The notes beneath the pieces were generated by a model. It was not told the DNA's origin. It worked only from the letters and a program-made list of their open reading frames with translations, and did no database searches. Positions 6,095-11,222 of a DNA stretch of 11,222 nucleotides are shown piece after piece. The stretch is from NCBI GenBank assembly GCA_002500485.1, contig DLRJ01000134.1, forward strand, positions 1-11,222, written 5' to 3'. Source of the DNA: Dehalococcoidia bacterium UBA7891. GTDB lineage: Bacteria > Chloroflexota > Dehalococcoidia > Lucifugimonadales > UBA826. Position numbers and translations under genes: made by a program. Every line of letters begins with the position of its first letter. The first letter of the stretch is position 1.

Positions 6095-6922
6095 ATGTCT
6101 ATCCGCTTTATCCAGATGGCTGATCCTCAATTTGGAATGTTCTCTTCTATTAGTAAATTGACGGAAGAGGAAGCAATTTCAAGATCACGGGAAGGATTGA
6201 CTCTGCGTTATGTAGAACAAGAATTTGATGGGTTTGCACCTGAAACACAATTATTTAGCAAGGCTATTCGGTACGCGAATGAATATAAACCTGATTTTGT
6301 AGTTATGTGTGGGGACATGGTTCATGAAGCGGACTCAGAGGACCAGAGAAACGAACTGTTCAGGATAACCTCTCAATTAAACAAAGACATCCCAATCTAC
6401 TGGGTTGCTGGTAACCATGATGTTGGCAACACTCCAACGGCAAGTACCTTGAATGCATATAGAGAATTATATGGTAAGGATAATTACGCATTCCAAATGG
6501 AAAACTATTACTTCATAGCCATAAATAGTTCGGTATGCTCGGACCCTTCATTGGTTCTCGAGGAATGGGATTCATTAATTGGATTTTTAGAAATTGAACT
6601 CAAGAAAGCATCAAATATGAATGCTACTCATAAAGTAGTTTTCCTTCATCACCCATTGTTTTTAGAAACCTCGGATGAACCAGATAATTATTTTGTTATC
6701 CCTTTCCAGAGGAGACAAGAAATCATTTCTCTTTTGGATCAAAATAAGGCTTCTGCTGTCTTTTCAGGCCATCTCCATAGGAATAACTATCGAAACATTA
6801 AAGGAATCGAATATGTTTCAACAGGCCCGGTTGGATACCCGTTAGCCGATGACCCATCCGGTATCAGGATTGTCGATTTGGACGTAACCGGGTTAAGGCA
6901 TCATTATTTGAGTTTGGAATAA
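6095..6922 (+). CDS. Calcineurin-like metallophosphoesterase, CPPED1-like
   Basis: This 275-residue cytoplasmic-type protein carries all five metal-binding blocks of the family: D10-x-Q12 (MADPQFG), GD at 73-74 (VVMCGDMVHE), GNHD at 106-109, HH at 185-186 (VFLHHPLF) and GHLH at 225-228. The Gln at the usual His position in block I, within ADPQFG, is typical of CPPED1-type proteins, so this is a subfamily marker and not a defect. A binuclear metal centre hydrolysing phosphomonoesters or diesters is expected; the substrate is unknown. I see no signal peptide. The start at 6095 has GGAG at 6084-6087. It lies 19 bp after the dehydrogenase-like gene and probably shares its transcript. Its 3' end overlaps, tail to tail, a decayed gene remnant on the other strand by 19 bp. 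Confidence 0.88.
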   Translation: MSIRFIQMADPQFGMFSSISKLTEEEAISRSREGLTLRYVEQEFDGFAPETQLFSKAIRYANEYKPDFVVMCGDMVHEADSEDQRNELFRITSQLNKDIPIYWVAGNHDVGNTPTASTLNAYRELYGKDNYAFQMENYYFIAINSSVCSDPSLVLEEWDSLIGFLEIELKKASNMNATHKVVFLHHPLFLETSDEPDNYFVIPFQRRQEIISLLDQNKASAVFSGHLHRNNYRNIKGIEYVSTGPVGYPLADDPSGIRIVDLDVTGLRHHYLSLE

Positions 6923-7156
6923 GAAAATAACCGGTGCCCTAGCGTTTTGTAGGTCACCAAATGTGATTTAACTACACCCTGATCTAATTCGATTCCTAAT
7001 CCAGGTCCAGTAGGCGGTATTATAAAACCGTCCTCAAAGACCAAAGACTCCTTGAATATTGTCTTGTGTAATGGACCTTGATTTGCTTCCTGTATAACGA
7101 AATCAGGAGAACAGGTATCGATTTGGACCAAGGCTCATGCAAGATGCCAATATCGG
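6904..7156 (-). pseudogene. Decayed C-terminal remnant of a mandelate racemase/enolase-superfamily gene
   Basis: Reading the minus strand from 7131 down to 6904 gives VQIDTCSPDFVIQEA, later EDGFIIPPTGPGLGIELD, then a short tail and stop. This is the usual C-terminal signature of mandelate racemase/muconate lactonizing enzymes and sugar-acid dehydratases: an (I/V)QE motif, DGxIxxPxGPGLGxExD, then the end. Upstream the frame hits a TGA at 7135-7137. Skipping one base (7135) joins it to PILASCM (7156-7136), which continues the family-like sequence, but a TAG follows at 7157-7159. No ATG or ribosome site fits, and the rest of the roughly 350-400-residue gene is missing, because the membrane-protein gene ends at 7193. 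I infer a gene lost by deletion and decay, with only its 3' quarter left. A short unrelated ORF is less likely given the motif match. Confidence 0.65.
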
Positions 7157-7192
7157 CTATGTTTGGAGCTTAATGGAGAGTATCAGTTGATC

Positions 7193-10100
7193 TCACCAGT
7201 GCCAGTTTTCCAGGGCATCAGTCCATTCCTTACTCTTTGCAATAAGCCGAGTTTTAGTACGTTCTATGACAACCACAGTCAAGATAATCAATATGCCCAC
7301 TCCTAAAGCAAGCAGCGCCCCGTTCAAACCTGATAGTAGGAAAGCAACTTGATAAAGGATATTGAGTGTGAATGTTAATATTCCGCCGATAAACACGGTT
7401 TTGAATTTTGCAAACAATCCCCATAGAGTTAGTAAGACGCCTTCAATTCCAGTGAGTAACACAAAGAAAAGAACATTTCCTTGTGAATCTAGTGAAGATT
7501 GAAGAAATGAAGAGCAACCTAAGATTAGAACTCCCAGTATATTGGCTGTGGTACTGAGGTTTGGTTTTGAATTACCTCGGCGAACTTCGAAGAAAGCTAA
7601 AGTTAAGAGATATATTCCTGCAGGAATAGTGTAGTACTGGATACCTGATAAATCTCTTCCCAGTACTTGTACATACCAGCTAATTAATAAAGAAATTGCA
7701 GCAATGTAACCATTGGTCAAATTGCGTTCATTAATTGCTTTTCCAAGATAGAGTAATCCCAAGATGGAAATAACCGATGTTGGGGCTAGTAAATTTTCAC
7801 CAGATCCTTGGAATTCAAATAGGAAAGATAAAAATGTGAATCCTGCGGCAAATAACGCTGTCCGATGAGCAGAGTTGTTGAGAGGATTGATCCATATTGT
7901 TAGATAAGTTTTTGTTCTAAGGTCGAAAAATTTTCCTATTCCGATTGCGAGCCACCAAAAAACAAAACCTTGCGTTGCCCACCCCACTGCCCGCGTTCCC
8001 CAAGTACCTCCGACAATTCCGATCGCAAAAATATTTACTAGGAATATTAAGGCCATAGTTAGATAGGGTATGAAGCGAGACTTGCTAATTGTGGCAACTA
8101 AAACAGAAAGTATGGTATATACCGCGCATACAGTTAGTCCTTCCCAGGTATCCCAGGTCTTCCAGCCAGATAACACAATACTAAGTAGGGAATCGAAAAC
8201 TACGGTCATACCAACTGGGACATACAGTGGTAACAATGAGCGATAGTTTCTGTTGTTGATTTTGAGTTCGTTGTGGAAACATAGGTAGATAAATAGGGCA
8301 TAAAATAAAGTGAAAGCGGAAAGTCCTAATCCAGCTACATTAGTACTGATTTTAAATGCGGAATATGTCAATGTTGTATAAACAGCAATATGCATCGCCA
8401 CAGAGCAAAGATAAAGCCACATGCGGTTTTTACCTCTAATAACCGCCAATCCAAATCCTGTCGAGCTAATCCACCAAATTACAGGAACGAAAAATGGCAG
8501 CCAGGATTGAATTTCAAAAACAAATTGGAGTACGGAAATTATCCATATGGGTATTAGCAACATGGCAGCAAATTTTGAGATGATATCAAACTCAGGTAAT
8601 GAAATTGACCGTTCAGGCACCATTTTATTAAAAGTTAATTTCCGTGGTAGCCGTAAAAATAAGTTTAAAGAGACCAATTTAGGTTTGCTGTAGGCATGAC
8701 GCAGCAACTTCGAAACTGACAATAGGGACAGAATTATAATTGGAAGAGTAGCCACATAGGATCTATTCACTATTCCTGAAATCTCTCCTTCCTGATCTTG
8801 TGGTATAGATAAGATTAGAGAGGTGAATATAAGTAAAATCGACCAGGAAGTAACCGCAGTTGTGGTGTTGAATTTGCCTTTGATCAACCGCAAGCACAAA
8901 AGACCGGCTGCGGAAAGTAAGGCTGCTACCAATGGAGGGAAAGGATGAGTATCGCAAAATCCACAATCCATGAAAGATATAGATAAATACTTTGGGATTG
9001 AGGATAAGAAATATAAACTGCCGGCTATGAGAGGTAGGATCGGGACCCAACGCCAAAGAGTTCCTTGCCATTTACTGGCCATCCAAAAAGCAATTACAGC
9101 TCCCATGATCATACTGGTTACGCTTGTCCACGTAGGAACACCGTAAGGAATAGAAACGAAAATGATTGTAAGGAGCGAAACCAAAAACCAAGGACGAAGT
9201 ATAGGCCACTGTCGTTCCAATTTATTTAATTCACTAAATCTTGGCTTGAGTCCTACGTATAAATATATAAATCCGATTGAGCTGAGAATTATTTTAATAT
9301 AAGGGGCGGTATCGTCTATCCAGTTATAAAAAAACAAATACGCAGACACAGGGAGAAACAATGCGGTTACATGTTCTAGCCAACGAACCCCACTGAATCT
9401 AAAGCCCAATACACAACTGATTGCCGTGAAAAAGAAAGAGAAAGCTATTGGGCCAGGATGGTCAACCGAATTTCCAAGATAATTTACTGTAAGAATGAAT
9501 GGAGATGCAATTCCTATCGCAAGCGCCGTCCATAACAGTTGATCCATGGCATTGCTTTGATTGGCTCTATATATATATTTTCTTAGGAACAGAATCATCA
9601 ACGCGATTAATGGTAGAGTTGTGACTGCCCATTCCCACAATTCCCATCTATGTCCAAATGACGCAATAACTAAAACTGACGATGTGGTAAATAATATAGC
9701 GGCACCTTGTGTCAATATATGACCCTGGTACCTGTAGGCAAGTAAAAGCCATACAGGTGTCGCGATCCCACTGACCATCAGCCACGCTAATGGCTGCAAA
9801 TTTACTTGTAGATCAATTCCTGGTATTCGTGGATATTCCGTAAGTGGATCAAATGTCAGATAAGCAAGCATTCCAGCGGCGAATATGGACCAAACAGCTC
9901 CAATAGTAATAAAGGCAAGACCAGATAAGTGAAGACCAATCTTCCATTTGACTATATGTCCGATTATGATGAAAGCTAGCATTTGCACTGACGCTAATAC
10001 AATCAAATAAGGTCGTAAATTTTGATCTGACCACCAATTCACTAATAGAACTAGAGAGCTCACTGTCATAAGTAATATCCCTAGGCCTAGAAAAGTGGAC

Positions 10101-10684
10101 ATGGCATTTTCTGAGAAAAGAGTTGTCCATAGGCGAGACCAACCAAAGAATGGCGGTATTGGTTGTTCTACAACCGACGGATCTATGCCAGCCGGGTTTG
10201 ATGGAGGACTAACGGTGATCCTTTTGGATTCGTTATCTGATGTTACCTCAAGGTCATTGGACCTTATGATATCCAATAATTCTGACTCTGACTCGAGTGA
10301 ATTGTCTGACTCCAAAACTTCCTGTAAGAAATTAGAGAAATACTCTATCCGGGTTGGAGTTTTGAATTTAGATTCAGATTCAAGAATACGATTTAAAGTA
10401 ATTAGTAACTCTGATTTGCGATTTTCAAGGTTAGACTTGCTATCATCCAGTATTTCGCTATCAGAACTTCTAAGGGCATCTATAGAAAAAAGGACGTTCC
10501 GCAATTCTTCCAGAACCATATTAAGATTGCTGTTCAGGGTCGATGTGGGGTTTTTTAGAGTTTCTTCTGGGGCAGTTGAAACAGAATGGCTAGAGATATT
10601 TTCTGTAGCTAAACTGGTCCCGCAACTCGTACAGAATAGATTCGAACCAGGGTTTTCGTGACCGCAGTTTTCACATCTAGCCAT
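7193..10684 (-). CDS. Large zinc-ribbon polytopic membrane protein (DUF2157/SCO7613-like)
   Basis: This 1163-residue protein starts with a zinc ribbon: C4-x2-C7 and C18-x2-C21 (CENCGHENPGSNLFCTSCG). Residues 50-145 are polar, helical and rich in Glu, Ser and Leu (coiled-coil-like), followed by a Pro-rich linker (159-179). From about residue 197 (FLGLGILLMTVSSLVLLVNW) to about 1142 the chain is almost continuous hydrophobic helices, by eye more than twenty. The 24-residue C-terminal tail is basic-to-mixed and ends in WHW. The layout matches large membrane proteins of Actinobacteria and Chloroflexota annotated as DUF2157 or SCO7613 C-terminal-domain proteins, whose function is unknown. The start at 10684 is supported by AAGGA about seven bases upstream. 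It stands alone on the minus strand, downstream of another minus-strand gene across 210 bp. No transporter or enzyme motif is visible, so I assign no activity. Confidence 0.85.
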   Translation of the reverse strand: MARCENCGHENPGSNLFCTSCGTSLATENISSHSVSTAPEETLKNPTSTLNSNLNMVLEELRNVLFSIDALRSSDSEILDDSKSNLENRKSELLITLNRILESESKFKTPTRIEYFSNFLQEVLESDNSLESESELLDIIRSNDLEVTSDNESKRITVSPPSNPAGIDPSVVEQPIPPFFGWSRLWTTLFSENAMSTFLGLGILLMTVSSLVLLVNWWSDQNLRPYLIVLASVQMLAFIIIGHIVKWKIGLHLSGLAFITIGAVWSIFAAGMLAYLTFDPLTEYPRIPGIDLQVNLQPLAWLMVSGIATPVWLLLAYRYQGHILTQGAAILFTTSSVLVIASFGHRWELWEWAVTTLPLIALMILFLRKYIYRANQSNAMDQLLWTALAIGIASPFILTVNYLGNSVDHPGPIAFSFFFTAISCVLGFRFSGVRWLEHVTALFLPVSAYLFFYNWIDDTAPYIKIILSSIGFIYLYVGLKPRFSELNKLERQWPILRPWFLVSLLTIIFVSIPYGVPTWTSVTSMIMGAVIAFWMASKWQGTLWRWVPILPLIAGSLYFLSSIPKYLSISFMDCGFCDTHPFPPLVAALLSAAGLLCLRLIKGKFNTTTAVTSWSILLIFTSLILSIPQDQEGEISGIVNRSYVATLPIIILSLLSVSKLLRHAYSKPKLVSLNLFLRLPRKLTFNKMVPERSISLPEFDIISKFAAMLLIPIWIISVLQFVFEIQSWLPFFVPVIWWISSTGFGLAVIRGKNRMWLYLCSVAMHIAVYTTLTYSAFKISTNVAGLGLSAFTLFYALFIYLCFHNELKINNRNYRSLLPLYVPVGMTVVFDSLLSIVLSGWKTWDTWEGLTVCAVYTILSVLVATISKSRFIPYLTMALIFLVNIFAIGIVGGTWGTRAVGWATQGFVFWWLAIGIGKFFDLRTKTYLTIWINPLNNSAHRTALFAAGFTFLSFLFEFQGSGENLLAPTSVISILGLLYLGKAINERNLTNGYIAAISLLISWYVQVLGRDLSGIQYYTIPAGIYLLTLAFFEVRRGNSKPNLSTTANILGVLILGCSSFLQSSLDSQGNVLFFVLLTGIEGVLLTLWGLFAKFKTVFIGGILTFTLNILYQVAFLLSGLNGALLALGVGILIILTVVVIERTKTRLIAKSKEWTDALENWHW

Positions 10685-10894
10685 ATGATTGTCCTTAGCC
10701 TATTTGCAACAGCCGTGATCTTGAAACCACTTGGAACCATTATTGCAAGAAAATGAGTAGGAACTATGCGAATTTCGGAACAATTAGTAAGAAGATTATC
10801 GATCGCAAAGGTTGTGGACAGAAGGTTGGGTTAAACCAGTTGAGTTTTCTTGCCATTACTTCCTGAGGGCAACGGCCGGAGGTCACCCTCATCA
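10685..10894 (-). other. Intergenic region upstream of the membrane-protein gene
   Basis: This 210-bp gap must hold the 3' end signals of the right-edge gene and any promoter for the membrane protein. An inverted repeat, TGAGGG (10864-10869) with CCCTCA (10886-10891), lies directly after the right-edge gene's stop codon but has a 16-base loop and no T tract. I found no promoter better than a weak match. No ORF or RNA gene is evident. Confidence 0.4.
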
Positions 10895-11222
10895 TTATGG
10901 TGAGTCTTGCCATTCCTGCCATGCAGTACTGGCCTCAACAGTCACATCTAACTTAAAACCTTCCCATCCAGGGGAGCATTCTTCCCAGGGAAGACCTTGG
11001 CAGTCATAGTAGCCGCCAGCGTCCCACTCATCGGTGGGGGATCCCGACTGAATAACCCAGGTACCGTTAGATGACACGACCTGTTTGGGACTAAAGAAAA
11101 TGTGGCGAGGTTCATATCCTGTATCTCCGCCAAGAGGATTGGTCCAAACTGGGCGCCCGTTATAAGATCCGTTCATCTGGTAGTTGCCACCATATCCTCC
11201 CCCTGCTAGATCCGCTACGGTT
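10895..11222 (-). CDS. Trp/Gly-rich protein, C-terminal part; N-terminus outside window
   Basis: The minus-strand frame is open from the right edge to a TAA at 10895-10897, giving 108 visible residues. The ATG at 11174-11176 is probably internal, because in-frame codons before it (TVADLAGGGYGGNYQ) continue the same style of sequence. The visible part holds YQMNGSYNGRPVWTNP, then HIFFSP, NGTWVIQSG, DAGGYYDCQG and SPGWEG. This order (N-G-x-Y-x-G-R-P-V-[YW], a hydrophobic I-[FY]-[FY] strand, W-x-[IV], a YY block, a final W) resembles a short beta-rich module often met in predicted surface or secreted proteins from marine metagenomes and eukaryotic algae. I know no firm name for it. Two cysteines 9 residues apart (C-QGLPWEE-C region) could form a disulfide, which would suit an exported protein. 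Function is unknown. Confidence 0.6.
   Translation of the reverse strand, partial: TVADLAGGGYGGNYQMNGSYNGRPVWTNPLGGDTGYEPRHIFFSPKQVVSSNGTWVIQSGSPTDEWDAGGYYDCQGLPWEECSPGWEGFKLDVTVEASTAWQEWQDSP

Noticed and set aside
10095..10661. Plus-strand ORF of 188 codons
   Set aside because: It is antisense to the zinc-ribbon and stalk part of the membrane protein. Its Ser/Asp/Leu-rich sequence mirrors the opposite strand and no family is recognisable.
10864..10891. Inverted repeat TGAGGG/CCCTCA as a terminator of the right-edge gene
   Set aside because: The stem is only 6 bp with a 16-base loop and no T tract on the minus strand, which is too weak for a terminator call.

Overview
The window is bacterial: short intergenic gaps, Shine-Dalgarno sites such as AGGAGG and AAGGAG, and AT-leaning DNA. 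The gene set (luciferase-like F420-type oxidoreductase, acyl-CoA-dehydrogenase-like flavoenzyme, a remnant of a mandelate racemase/enolase-superfamily gene, a zinc-ribbon polytopic membrane protein) resembles marine Chloroflexota such as the SAR202 group. That placement is an inference from gene content; no rRNA or marker gene is present.

Layout. Positions 1-678 (+) are the 3' end of a protein built from 16-residue repeats. Positions 679-994 look like a gene desert but hold the most interesting element: a promoter (TTGACA, 17 bp, TAAAGT), a 27-codon leader peptide whose end reads MMCCDMGCCM-Asn-stop, then mutually exclusive antiterminator and terminator stems with a T9 tract. These lead into metY (995-2320) and metA (2387-3280). 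This is the architecture of ribosome-mediated transcription attenuation, with methionine and cysteine codons as the sensor ahead of genes that make homocysteine. Next come a convergent SAM-dependent methyltransferase (3292-3930, -), then a + strand run of luciferase-like oxidoreductase (4058-4909), acyl-CoA-dehydrogenase-like protein (4912-6075) and a CPPED1-like metallophosphoesterase (6095-6922). A decayed 3' remnant of an enolase-superfamily gene lies at 6904-7156 (-), followed by a 1163-residue zinc-ribbon membrane protein (7193-10684, -) and the 3' end of a Trp/Gly-rich protein running off the right edge (10895-11222, -).

How the genes work together. MetA has Glu at the position that in characterised homologues goes with acetyl-CoA use, so it probably makes O-acetylhomoserine, which MetY condenses with sulfide to give homocysteine. 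The leader would switch this pair on when charged Met-tRNA or Cys-tRNA is scarce. The oxidoreductase and the dehydrogenase-like gene are two bases apart and are probably co-expressed with the phosphoesterase, but their substrates cannot be read from sequence. The other genes show no evident functional link.
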